Assembly (NCBI RefSeq): GCF_029773605.1
Contig: NZ_CP103807.1
Location: forward strand, 1,178,001 to 1,242,000
Origin: Actinobacillus genomosp. 2
GTDB taxonomy: Bacteria; Pseudomonadota; Gammaproteobacteria; Enterobacterales; Pasteurellaceae
Length of the DNA stretch: 64,000 nt
Direction: 5' to 3'
Shown here piece after piece: positions 40,801 to 48,674 of this stretch. Position 1 is the stretch's first letter; each line of letters starts with the position of its first letter. The notes under the pieces were generated by a model, which made no database searches, was not told the origin of the DNA, and saw only the letters and a program-made list of their open reading frames with translations. Both the position numbers and the translations under genes were made by a program.

Positions 40801-42326
40801 GAACTATTACCGGTTGATTTTGCTGCCGCACCTAAGGCTAGTGCGAAATGGTTTCTTGCAACAGTTGCCGCACCAATTGCGATCGCACTATCAGATGAAA
40901 CCACATTATCCGGTAAGACTTTAGCAAGATCCGATTGAACATCTTGTAAAGTCATTTGTAAGTTAACTAAAGTACGATCCGCTAGGTTATAATCATATAA
41001 AGTAGCCACTGACGGATTAGCAACATACGCTTCTTGTGCCGTTTTACGCTTGTTAGTCGCTGCGGTCACTTGTGCAGTTAACGCATCACGATATTTTTCT
41101 AATACCGCAACATCCGCTTTCGCCGTACCGCCGGCTGCTGAATTAGTACCTAATGCGATCGTATGGTCAGAAAGTGCATTTGCTTGAGAACCAATCGCTG
41201 TCGCACCCGGTGCTACTTGTGTAATCGCACCTTGATTAGCAATAGTAGATGGTTCACCTTGGTTTAAGACCGTTCTACCTGCATCAATAATTGATTGTGC
41301 ACTATATTGACCGGCAATCGCATTGTTACCTAAAGCAATACCTGATGCACTACGTGCAGAGGCGTTATAACCAATCGCATTAGAGAAGTCTGAACCTGCA
41401 CCTGCTCGTGCAGAAACCCCGATTACATTCGATGCTTGACCTTTAACAAAGGCATTTGAACCGATCGCATTACCGCCGGCTGCGTTATCCGTATACGCAT
41501 AAGCACCGATTGCCACTGTACCGGTTAACCAGTGATCGCCGTTTGAACGAATCTGGTCAGAGGTTGCACCCGCACCTAAAGATACGCCGAACGCATACGC
41601 CTGTGTTTTAGTACCGATTGCTGTTGCAAAAGCGTCTGCACTCGTACCGTATAATGTATTACCTTTGGAGGTAACATAATCGCCACCGCCAACAACTGAT
41701 TGATGACCTACCGCAACAGAACCCATACCAGACATAACTGATACGCCATTACCGATAATAACGTGGTCAGTTTTTGGACGTTGAACTGTAGTACCATCCG
41801 CTTTCTCGTATGTACGCCAATCCGGATTACTGATACCTGATGCACCAATCACAATATTATTGATACCCATTACAGTACCAGCACCAATGCCGATAGAGTT
41901 TTTACCAACTACATTAGTATTCTGACCGATAGCTATTAATTTATTACTATCCGTAGCTAATACTGGGTCAACTTTATTGCCTTTATATCCTAAATTATCG
42001 ATAGGATTAGTTTGTGCTTTCTCACCGATAGCAATACCAACGTTAGTATTTGCCTTAGCATTACTACCTACCGCCACTGCATAAGAAGCAGCCGATGCAG
42101 TATCACCGATCGCGGTTGCATCTGCAGCTGTTGCTACTGCTGAACCGGCTTGTGTCGTGCCTTGGTAAGCAGTCGCCGCTAACGCATCTACTGCACCTAA
42201 TGTTGATAATGCAACAACAATCGCCTTAGCGGTTGATTTTGTCTTACCTTTTGCTTTTGATAATTCAGATACCGCAACCCAAGTCTGCGAAGAATGATCC
42301 CAAATTACCTTAAAAATTTTATTCAT
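34860..42326 (-). CDS. Trimeric autotransporter adhesin (YadA/Hsf-like)
   Basis: A 2488-residue surface adhesin. The N-terminus is the extended signal peptide region (MNKIFKVIWDHSSQTWVAVS) with a cleavage region near ALAATA. Head region 1 (about 55-690) is built of YadA-like repeats such as AIGxxAxA. A neck (STEAINGSQLYAV) follows near 705, then a second head to about 1200 and another neck (STDAINGSQLYAV) near 1225. A long stalk follows with repeated ATLGDVLNAGWNL and PxDxV-type modules. The C-terminal YadA anchor (about 2390-2488) ends in GVGYQW. AGGA eight bases upstream fixes the ATG; an earlier ATG two codons upstream is too close to that site. A TTTTG tract lies upstream. It should mediate adhesion or autoaggregation. 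Confidence 0.95.
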   Translation of the reverse strand: MNKIFKVIWDHSSQTWVAVSELSKAKGKTKSTAKAIVVALSTLGAVDALAATAYQGTTQAGSAVATAADATAIGDTASAASYAVAVGSNAKANTNVGIAIGEKAQTNPIDNLGYKGNKVDPVLATDSNKLIAIGQNTNVVGKNSIGIGAGTVMGINNIVIGASGISNPDWRTYEKADGTTVQRPKTDHVIIGNGVSVMSGMGSVAVGHQSVVGGGDYVTSKGNTLYGTSADAFATAIGTKTQAYAFGVSLGAGATSDQIRSNGDHWLTGTVAIGAYAYTDNAAGGNAIGSNAFVKGQASNVIGVSARAGAGSDFSNAIGYNASARSASGIALGNNAIAGQYSAQSIIDAGRTVLNQGEPSTIANQGAITQVAPGATAIGSQANALSDHTIALGTNSAAGGTAKADVAVLEKYRDALTAQVTAATNKRKTAQEAYVANPSVATLYDYNLADRTLVNLQMTLQDVQSDLAKVLPDNVVSSDSAIAIGAATVARNHFALALGAAAKSTGNSSTAIGRNANVTGNYSTAVGFGNVVRGDNSGAFGDPSVVDGSNSTVLGNNHVIAKNTEKAISIGNQNSLGGTGTRNADGVVDQTKELTLADSASGSMVIGNNNTVNAENVMVLGNNITVAKEKAGSVILGQDAKTEGSHAIENVTSATIGTGAAQVTYDGFKGTVKDEGRFVSVGAKGDERKIINLAAGNISATSTEAINGSQLYAVIDKAHETQTHYYSVNDSGNHRDNYKNDGATGDAALAAGVNASATADNAIAIGNATAERVSSIAIGDGANATGINAAGNQGGANGAMDSQHSIAIGTNAKAVSGGVEDAQAATAIGLNSVSYGPGTIAIGQGATADNNAHSVQYATAIGVNANASNDNTVAIGKSAAASGNEATALGLGSEAKQTATTAVGSKAKALADQATAVGFDSYAAAQGTVALGQSASAERTGAFAGGMSSNAGGERSVAVGSSANAGGTYSVAIGNSSTSATSSSIALGNGAKNIYKPNDPDAEKNQLGSNAVAIGLNAETSELDTIAIGNRSTASGNIATAIGSQAKAEGTASLAVGDRVEAKANFATVLGSFSKAENIYDIAIGSEATANGANGGHALAMGYKSEATGFASISEGIYSNASGRQSVSLGYAASSTENNAMALGQNATASLQNSVALGSFATTSADATAQSAGLTAVTSANVNGVEYGTFAATTPKAVVSVGKAGDERRIQNVAAGLISATSTDAINGSQLYAVIDNSGWNATSGTANGGVQVGTATQAKVKNGEEVKFIAGKNLSVEQVDQNFTFATVDNPEFTSVKVGDTNNPITIETKDGNNQITGLTSTLPDTDNTTTNQAAPQDVDNTKAATLGDVLNAGWNLQEKGAAKDFVKPYDTVNFIDGTGTKVNITTDGSVSNVKFDIDTAALTTPITNNQAGNVNNVNQGDENKLATAGDVVNAVNNAFWTVHQNGDAATNQVKASNEVHFVDSDTLTATVSKDGDTKTNVTFTAKTSDITVEGDVNNADAGKATAVNPNQLATAGDIAEAINNAGFKLKTSATDGEKDAASTGDELINPSDVVEMVAGKNLKVKQEANGKVTYSTTDDVEFNNVTANNVTSNKIEVPNTDPNSNKPNITIENNSITGLDSSLPTASKFDNGVAGSEAPKSQDAPTNVNTGKAATLGDVLNAGWNLKENGTEKDFVTPYETVDFVNGNGTTVNITTKDGVSKVKVDIDVKALTGNITNNPDGTANGGDVNNGGKLTTVNEVKDAINKSGWKVTADKDGTGTVSGKTEELINPSELVTFRAGDNMVLNQAGNVFTYSVNPNPVFTTVTAKDGVTIGNNTDTSPNVTMTTQEGSPTNVGKPDGTTGGDTITPSAVKFGDKDGNPVQLTGVSSPLTTKVTPTTDANGTNPADVQLVDLSNLTLAQQNSAVTAGDLANMGWVVSAPENQYKQAVKNANEVKFTGENGISVTGKTDENGVYNVTVKADTAKVGVNNDGTATNVDKDGNPVTTPINPNALATAADVINTVNNTFWNVAGNGDVKDGVKAGDTVNFKDGAGTKVVINSDGKTTDVQFNIDVNALTGDITNNANGTANGGDTANGGKLTTVNDVKDAINNSGWTATAGQGVDGGEVSGKSNELVNPGETVTFDAGKNMKLVQENGKFTYATKDDVTFNQMNATTVVVGDPKDPAKSTTLTSGDNGLDVGGDKISNVADGDISPNSNQAVNGDQLYNYVNVNGKPATNKDGKVNFVNGSNTNVSVDPNTGDIAYNVNNTTLNVADAGNVNVPTGEEANKFVNAGDLANTLNNVAWNVEAKAVEGTTGKSEYQGGDKVKAGDKVSINAGNNIVVSGKGKNINIATSKTPEFTSVQVGKNTVISEGKDVDGNTSVNVANKDGSPTRITNVKAGKARTDAVNVGQLKDEIGGVNRRINKVNKDLRAGIAGANAAAGLPQVYIPGKSMVAASAGTFKGESAVAVGYSRASDNGKLILKLQGNANTRGDLGGSVGVGYQW

Positions 42327-42531
42327 AAACATTTCCTAATGTTACAATGTTACTCATTTCGAAATTATCACTACACCAATAAACAGTCCTTTGTTACGTA
42401 GGATATTCGTTTCTCTTGTATTGCTAATTTGCCTAAATTACAAATATAACAAGAACAAGTTATTCTATGATCAAAATCAAATAAATACCAAAGTCTATAA
42501 ATTTATTTACTCATTAGACCTTATTTGTAAA
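42327..42531 (-). promoter_or_regulatory. AT-rich promoter region of the adhesin gene
   Basis: About 205 bp between the repeat tract and the adhesin start. TTTACA lies directly beside the tract on the gene side, and TATAGA, TTGATC and TTATAT lie nearer the gene, but no pair has clear 17-bp spacing. I cannot fix the promoter. No other gene is visible here. Confidence 0.4.
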
Positions 42532-42592
42532 TTTGTTTTGTTTTGTTTTGTTTTGTTTTGTTTTGTTTTGTTTTGTTTTGTTTTGTTTTGTT
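42532..42592. repeat. TTTTG pentanucleotide tract, 11 perfect copies
   Basis: Eleven exact TTTTG units (42536-42590) plus partial units on each side; on the adhesin coding strand it is (CAAAA)11. It ends about 210 bp before the adhesin start. Simple tracts in this position are known to change promoter activity by slipped-strand mispairing in other adhesin genes. Confidence 0.97.
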
Positions 42593-42664
42593 AAAGAATT
42601 ATCTTAAAGATTTGTGGGAAGTGAAATACAGTATAGGAAATATCTGTAAAAATTTAACCGCTTG

Positions 42665-42724
42665 TCTATGCCACGCACGGCAAGTCTTACGTGGTTAAGC
42701 ATAGAACAGCCCCTTTGGGGCTGT
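42665..42724. repeat. Two adjacent hairpins in the accessory patch
   Basis: An interrupted palindrome with outer arms TCTATGC/GCATAGA and inner arms CCACG/CGTGG (42665-42705) is directly followed by ACAGCCCC/GGGGCTGT (42706-42724). The second is very similar to the AGCCCC/GGGGCT hairpin between dat and ddc. Confidence 0.65.
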
Positions 42725-42814
42725 CTAAGAAGATTTGTTGATTCGGAAAAACAGCAAATTGCTAGAGAAAATAGAGATTGGTCGGATAAAGAAAAGAAAC
42801 GTTTATACGGCTAA
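42700..42814 (+). pseudogene. Possible 3' remnant of a gene
   Basis: A frame running from the hairpin to TAA at 42812-42814 reads CLRRFVDSEKQQIARENR and then DWSDKEKKRLYG. It looks like a charged helical C-terminus but has no start. I do not recognise the family. It may be the left-over end of a lost gene. Confidence 0.3.
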
Positions 42815-42826
42815 ATATAAAAATAA

Positions 42827-42847
42827 GGGCGGATATATACTCCGCCC
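42827..42847. terminator. Hairpin, terminator-like on the minus strand
   Basis: GGGCGGA-TATATAC-TCCGCCC. On the minus strand it is followed by TTATTTTTATATTT. It lies just after the remnant frame. Confidence 0.5.
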
Positions 42848-42921
42848 GATAAATATATAAGTGCTAATTTATTTTAGATATAACCCGCTAATAACATCAA
42901 TTTTCTGTAAAAATTTTTATA

Positions 42922-42950
42922 TTGACAATTAAAATTGACAATCCTATTAT
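42922..42950 (+). promoter_or_regulatory. Near-consensus sigma70 promoter
   Basis: TTGACA and TATTAT with exactly 17 bp between them. The spacer contains a second TTGACA, so ATTGACAAT occurs twice as a direct repeat. AGGAGG and a 12-codon frame follow 40 bases downstream. Confidence 0.7.
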
Positions 42951-42993
42951 CCACTTCAATTTTCTAAACTAGAACCTATATTAGGAGGACAAA

Positions 42994-43032
42994 ATGAAAA
43001 AATTTAATTTCAATGAGGGTTGGGAGATCTAA
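42994..43032 (+). CDS. 12-residue micro-ORF with strong ribosome site
   Basis: AGGAGG lies seven bases before ATG, and the frame encodes MKKFNFNEGWEI. The next gene starts two bases after the stop, so this may be a leader peptide, a short coupled peptide or the residue of a broken gene. The near-consensus promoter upstream makes expression likely. Confidence 0.45.
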   Translation: MKKFNFNEGWEI

Positions 43033-43034
43033 TA

Positions 43035-43301
43035 ATGCTAACATTTTTAAAGAGCATTGATTGGTCACTAATTTATGGGCTAGGTACTTGTTTATTTACT
43101 GGGTACTTAGCCTTTTTTGCATGGTCACAACTTAATGAAGTGAGAAAGCAGCATAAACAAAAATCAACTATTGATTTATTAATTAGTAATAACAGCAATC
43201 CTTATTATAGAAAACGTCGAAAGATCTATATGAGAATGCGTGATGATGGCGAAAATTTTACCTCTCTTGCTTGTAAGTTAGCCCTTTCGACTCATAATTA
43301 A
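43035..43301 (+). CDS. Small membrane-anchored protein, possibly truncated DUF4760-like
   Basis: An 88-residue protein with one N-terminal membrane helix (LIYGLGTCLFTGYLAFFAW) followed by a basic cytoplasmic part (KQHKQKSTIDLLI, then RKRRKIYMRMRDDGENF). The arrangement of helix, Lys-rich linker, DLLI and RDxGxNF resembles the DUF4760 family, whose members are usually about twice as long, so the C-terminal half may be missing. GGGAG lies before the ATG. It is preceded by a micro-ORF and a strong promoter. Its function is unknown. Confidence 0.5.
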   Translation: MLTFLKSIDWSLIYGLGTCLFTGYLAFFAWSQLNEVRKQHKQKSTIDLLISNNSNPYYRKRRKIYMRMRDDGENFTSLACKLALSTHN

Positions 43302-43377
43302 TATACTCTCTCGCGTTTTCTTATTTATTAGCTTTAACAGCTAAATTTTTCTAGCATCTGCTTTCATAAACCCTAAT

Positions 43378-43992
43378 CTATTTTTGATGGCACGCTTCAT
43401 ACAGCGGTAATAATTGGCGAATGGTTTGGTAAATAAATTCCGCTATATCAATCTGATCCAAATCAGCTTTTTCGATATTACGCCCGATACACCAAAAATC
43501 TTCTTCATTTTCAAGCGACAACAAATCGGTTTCTTTAAGCGTTTTAAAATCAGCATATTCACTTTCCGCACCGTGCCATACTTCAAAATCTCGGTATTGC
43601 AAGCGGTCTAATTTTTCTAACCATTGGTTATATTGTGCTAACGAAATCTGAGATCGATCCGCTCGGTAACAATGCCAATCCAAACACACCTGTAAACGGC
43701 GGCGATTTAAAATCACCGATAAAATTGCCGCAGAATTGCGGTTAAATTCATATTTATAATAGGCAAAAAAATGCGACCGCACTTGCCAACCGTTACACCA
43801 TTTTTCAATATGTGGTTCGGCAAACGGCATACCGAGCTGACGAGCCACTTCTAAATGCAATGTTTTCCATTTTTGCCACTCCGCTTTGTAATTTGCTTTT
43901 ATCAACGGAATATCTTCCGGACAATATTTTTTCATTTGCGCAAATTGAAAAAACGGGATTTCGAATAATTCACAACTTTTGGCATTCAGCAT
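43378..43992 (-). CDS. Uncharacterised Pasteurellaceae-type protein
   Basis: A 204-residue cytosolic protein, rich in aromatic residues, with GWQVRSHFFAYYKYEF, LNRRRLQVCLDWHCYRAD and a closing QLLPLYEACHQK. I recall close relatives in Haemophilus and Pasteurella of unknown function, some carrying a glucose-6-phosphate dehydrogenase-like name, but no Rossmann loop or sugar-phosphate motif is visible, so I would not use that name. TGAGGA seven bases upstream supports the start. A USS-type terminator separates it from obg, so it has its own promoter in a short gap. Confidence 0.7.
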   Translation of the reverse strand: MLNAKSCELFEIPFFQFAQMKKYCPEDIPLIKANYKAEWQKWKTLHLEVARQLGMPFAEPHIEKWCNGWQVRSHFFAYYKYEFNRNSAAILSVILNRRRLQVCLDWHCYRADRSQISLAQYNQWLEKLDRLQYRDFEVWHGAESEYADFKTLKETDLLSLENEEDFWCIGRNIEKADLDQIDIAEFIYQTIRQLLPLYEACHQK

Positions 43993-44004
43993 TTTGATTC
44001 CTCA

Positions 44005-44052
44005 AATAAAAAGCGGTCGAATTTGCAAATTTTTTCGCGAATTCAACCGCTT
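44005..44052 (-). terminator. USS-pair terminator after obg
   Basis: AAGCGGTCGAATTTG and CGAATTCAACCGCTT pair with a 12-base loop; on the minus strand a TTTATTT tail follows. Confidence 0.75.
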
Positions 44053-44066
44053 GTCATTAGCTAGGA

Positions 44067-45375
<1,309 letters not shown>

Positions 45376-45383
45376 ACATTTCA

Positions 45384-47111
45384 TTACATTTTTTCAATCG
45401 TCTTAATACCTAAGAGATCTAAACCTTGTTTTAGCGTTTTCGCTGTTAATGCAGCTAAACGTAAACGGCTGTTTTTCACATTTTCTTCCGCATTCAGCAT
45501 TGGGCAAGCTTCGTAGAAACTTGAGAATGCACCGGCTAATTCGTATAAGTATTGGCAAAGAATATGCGGCATACCGTCTTTTGCCACGCCATTCAACGCT
45601 TCTTCAAACTGTAAAAGTTTAACCGCTAACGCACGTTCTTTGTCTTCAGTTAAGTTAATTTCGCCATTTAAGCCATTTACATCAATGCTGGCACGGTTGA
45701 AGATTGAACGAATACGAGTATAAGCGTACTGCATATACGGTGCGGTGTTGCCTTCGAAGGTCAGCATATTATCCCAGTCGAATACATAGTCTGTGGTACG
45801 GTTTTTCGAAAGATCCGAATATTTGACCGAGCCGATTGCCACCGCTTCCACTACCGCCGCTTTTTCTGCTGCAGTTAAATCGGTTGAACGCTCTGAAATT
45901 AATTTATCCGCACGTTCCACCGCTTCATCTAGCAGATCTTTTAATTTAACCGTACCGCCCGAACGCGTTTTAAACGGCTTACCGTCTTTACCTAACATCA
46001 TTCCGAAGAATGGATGTTCAAGGCTGAAACTTTCTGGCACATAGCCTGCTTTACGGGTAATTAACCACGCTTGTTGCATATGTTGTGCTTGGCGAGAATC
46101 CGAGAACACTAACACACGATCAGCATTTAACGTTTCATAGCGATATTTCGCAGCGGCAATATCAGTCGTGGTATATAAGAAACCGCCGTCTTTTTTCTGT
46201 ACGATCACGCCCATCGGGTCGCCGTCTTTGTTCTTAAATTCGTCTAAGAACACCACCAATGCACCATCGTCTTCCACCGCTAAACCTTTTGCTTTTAGAT
46301 CCGCTACGATTTCCGGCAACATCGGGTTGTAAAGGCTTTCGCCCATCACATCTTTTTCTGAAAGGGTAACGTTTAAACGGTCGTAGTTTTCTTGGTTGTG
46401 GTGCATGGTAATATCGACTAATTTTTTCCACATCGTACGGCAATATTCATCACCACTTTGGAGTTTCACCACATAGTTACGTGATTTTTCAGCAAACACT
46501 TCATCACTGTCATAATGCTCTTTTGCCGCACGGTAGAACGCTTCCAAATCACTTAATTCCATTTGGCTGGCGTGTTCGTTTTCCATTTTTTCCAAGTATG
46601 CGATTAACATACCGAATTGCGTACCCCAGTCACCGACGTGGTTAGCACGAATCACGTTGTTCCCTAAAAATTCTAAGGTACGCACCACCGCATCACCGAT
46701 AATAGTTGAACGTAGGTGACCTACGTGCATTTCTTTTGCTACGTTCGGCGAAGAATAGTCGATCACGATAGTTTGCGGATTTGAAGTTTTAATCCCAAAA
46801 TTGACCGCTTGTAATGCTTCACTTGCTTGATTTGCTAACCATGCTTGGTTTAAGAAAATATTGATAAAACCCGGGCCGGCAATTTCTAATTTATCGGCAA
46901 TACCGTTTAAATCTGCGTTATCTAAAATTTTCTGTGCAAATTCACGTGGGTTCATACCTAATTTTTTCGCCGCACCCATTGCACCGTTTGCTTGATAATC
47001 GCCAAACTCTGGTTTGCCTGACTGACGAACAAGCGGCTCAACATTGCTTTCCGCCCCAGCCGCAATCATTGCTTGTTTAATTTTGTCTGATAAAATCTGT
47101 TGAATATTCAC
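45384..47111 (-). CDS. argS: Arginyl-tRNA synthetase
   Basis: A 575-residue class I synthetase that charges tRNA-Arg. The HIGH-type motif is [16 protein letters not shown] and the KMSK region is replaced by [10 protein letters not shown], as usual in ArgRS. The C-terminal anticodon-binding domain is present ([11 protein letters not shown] onward). The start is taken as GTG giving [15 protein letters not shown], since an upstream in-frame extension has no matching family sequence and the E. coli protein is 577 residues. AAGG lies eleven bases upstream. Confidence 0.95.
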   Translation of the reverse strand: MNIQQILSDKIKQAMIAAGAESNVEPLVRQSGKPEFGDYQANGAMGAAKKLGMNPREFAQKILDNADLNGIADKLEIAGPGFINIFLNQAWLANQASEALQAVNFGIKTSNPQTIVIDYSSPNVAKEMHVGHLRSTIIGDAVVRTLEFLGNNVIRANHVGDWGTQFGMLIAYLEKMENEHASQMELSDLEAFYRAAKEHYDSDEVFAEKSRNYVVKLQSGDEYCRTMWKKLVDITMHHNQENYDRLNVTLSEKDVMGESLYNPMLPEIVADLKAKGLAVEDDGALVVFLDEFKNKDGDPMGVIVQKKDGGFLYTTTDIAAAKYRYETLNADRVLVFSDSRQAQHMQQAWLITRKAGYVPESFSLEHPFFGMMLGKDGKPFKTRSGGTVKLKDLLDEAVERADKLISERSTDLTAAEKAAVVEAVAIGSVKYSDLSKNRTTDYVFDWDNMLTFEGNTAPYMQYAYTRIRSIFNRASIDVNGLNGEINLTEDKERALAVKLLQFEEALNGVAKDGMPHILCQYLYELAGAFSSFYEACPMLNAEENVKNSRLRLAALTAKTLKQGLDLLGIKTIEKM

Positions 47112-47208
47112 GAATATATAACCTTTTTCTACGTGCAATTTTTGCACGATATTACATTTAAAAAATCCGAATAGTGCCTTAAATCGCACTCGAAAGGAAA
47201 AACGCTCT

Positions 47209-47805
47209 ATGATACAAGAAAATGCAAAATTTTACGAGAAAATGACCGCTTATTTTGGCGATTTTTCTGAATTTCAACAAAAAATTCAGCAAATTGCACA
47301 CTTAGCAATGTTGGATTTAAACCAGTTTGAGATTGACCATTTGGCAGTCAGAATGAATGAACAATATACCGCTGAACAATGGCGTTCGTTCTTACTCGAA
47401 CACGGTGAATTATTAAAAGAAAGTGAAGTAAACGGGCGACCGATAGCTCTTATCAAACTCAGTCAGCCGTTATCTTTTTTAGGGCAAGCGGTTTCAATTA
47501 TCGAATTACCGTTCCCGAAAGATAAAGTTTATCCGCAACAAGGTTGGGAACATATTGAAATGGTTTATCCGATGAAGAAAAACGAAACGGTTGAGCAATG
47601 GGTTGAACGTACCTTAAAACGATTTCATTTAAAAATTAATGCCAATCTTGAGCTTAAAATCAGTCAGCCACAGGTAGAAGGAGAACGTTTACCGAATCCG
47701 AGTATTGCAATTTCATTAAAAAGTAAAACTTATTCCAATCCTTATTGTCTAAAGCTCCACCCTTATGATATAAATACAGTGGTCCGATCAGAGGATCATT
47801 TCTGA
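47209..47805 (+). CDS. yecM: YecM family VOC-fold protein
   Basis: A 198-residue protein matching the YecM family, with a vicinal-oxygen-chelate fold (IDHLAVRM, then [20 protein letters not shown]). Conserved His and Glu residues suggest a metal site, but the enzyme activity is unknown. It is divergent from argS, as E. coli yecM neighbours argS. GGAAAAACG lies before the ATG. Confidence 0.88.
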   Translation: MIQENAKFYEKMTAYFGDFSEFQQKIQQIAHLAMLDLNQFEIDHLAVRMNEQYTAEQWRSFLLEHGELLKESEVNGRPIALIKLSQPLSFLGQAVSIIELPFPKDKVYPQQGWEHIEMVYPMKKNETVEQWVERTLKRFHLKINANLELKISQPQVEGERLPNPSIAISLKSKTYSNPYCLKLHPYDINTVVRSEDHF

Positions 47806-47827
47806 ACAACTTTTGTTGGAGAACAAT

Positions 47828-48292
47828 ATGAAAAAATTTAGTTTAGCAGCTGCTTTATTTGCCAGTTTAACTCTTGTAGGTTGTGCAAATACCGATATTT
47901 ATAGCGGTAGCGTATATAGCTCAAACCAAGCGAAAGAAGCTCGTTCAATCAGCTATGGTACGATTGTTTCTGTACGTGATGTCAAAATTCAAGCGGATAA
48001 CCAAGGCGTTATCGGTACTGTCGGTGGCGGTGTGTTAGGCGGTTTAGCCGGTTCTACTGTCGGCGGTGGTTCTGGTCAAGCGGTTGCAAGTGCAGTTGGT
48101 GCGATTGCCGGTGCAATGATTGGTAGCACGGTTGAAGAGAAAGTAAGCCAAGTTTCTTCATTAGAAATGGTAATTCGCAAAGATGATGGTCAAGAAATCG
48201 TTGTTGTTCAGAAAAAAGAGGATGGTTTTGCTCCAGGCAAACGTGTTAGAATTGTAGGCTCAAATTCAGATTTGAACGTATCACTTCTTTAA
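47828..48292 (+). CDS. Glycine-zipper outer-membrane lipoprotein (SlyB/Pcp-like)
   Basis: A 154-residue lipoprotein with lipobox LTLVGCANTD (lipid Cys about 19). The centre is a glycine-zipper segment (GTVGGGVLGGLAGSTVGGGS then GAIAGAMIG), which is expected to insert in the outer membrane as a two-helix unit, as in SlyB and the Pcp (P. multocida) proteins. TTGGAG supports this ATG; an earlier in-frame codon overlaps that site. A second small lipoprotein follows after 27 bp. Confidence 0.85.
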   Translation: MKKFSLAAALFASLTLVGCANTDIYSGSVYSSNQAKEARSISYGTIVSVRDVKIQADNQGVIGTVGGGVLGGLAGSTVGGGSGQAVASAVGAIAGAMIGSTVEEKVSQVSSLEMVIRKDDGQEIVVVQKKEDGFAPGKRVRIVGSNSDLNVSLL

Positions 48293-48319
48293 TTTATTTA
48301 TCTTTTAAGGATATTCATA

Positions 48320-48595
48320 ATGAAAAAATTTTCTCTCGCTCTATTAGCAACAGTAGCTTTAGCCGCTTGTACTCAAGACTTCTATGCAGATAAAGGTAAT
48401 GCGACTATTTTAGACAGCAAAACATTATCTGAAGATACTGTTCAGTTAACCGTTAAAAAAGACGACGGTAATGTTGTTACAGTTACTCGTAAATACGATT
48501 CACACGCTACTGTAGGTGCTCGCGTGAATCTATCCGACAATATCGAACAACAAGATGCGGATTTAACAACGATTCGTCGTTACGAATTTAAATAA
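48320..48595 (+). CDS. Small lipoprotein of unknown function
   Basis: A 91-residue predicted lipoprotein with signal MKKFSLALLATVALAACTQD (lipid Cys about 17). The mature part of about 74 residues is beta-rich and resembles the C-terminal half of the preceding lipoprotein: VQLTVKKDDGNVVTVTRK against VIRKDDGQEIVVVQKK. This suggests that the two arose by duplication. AAGGATATT lies before the ATG. Confidence 0.75.
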   Translation: MKKFSLALLATVALAACTQDFYADKGNATILDSKTLSEDTVQLTVKKDDGNVVTVTRKYDSHATVGARVNLSDNIEQQDADLTTIRRYEFK

Positions 48596-48674
48596 TTAAA
48601 GCAATCCCTTCAAAATGGTCGCCTATAATCTCTCGATTTAGGCGACCATAATTTTTTCTAAAGTGCCGAAAGTT

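Noticed and set aside
42391-42594. A plus-strand open frame through the TTTTG tract
   Set aside because: It is low-complexity, ends in repeated Phe-Cys-Phe-Val-Leu encoded by the tract, and has no ribosome site.
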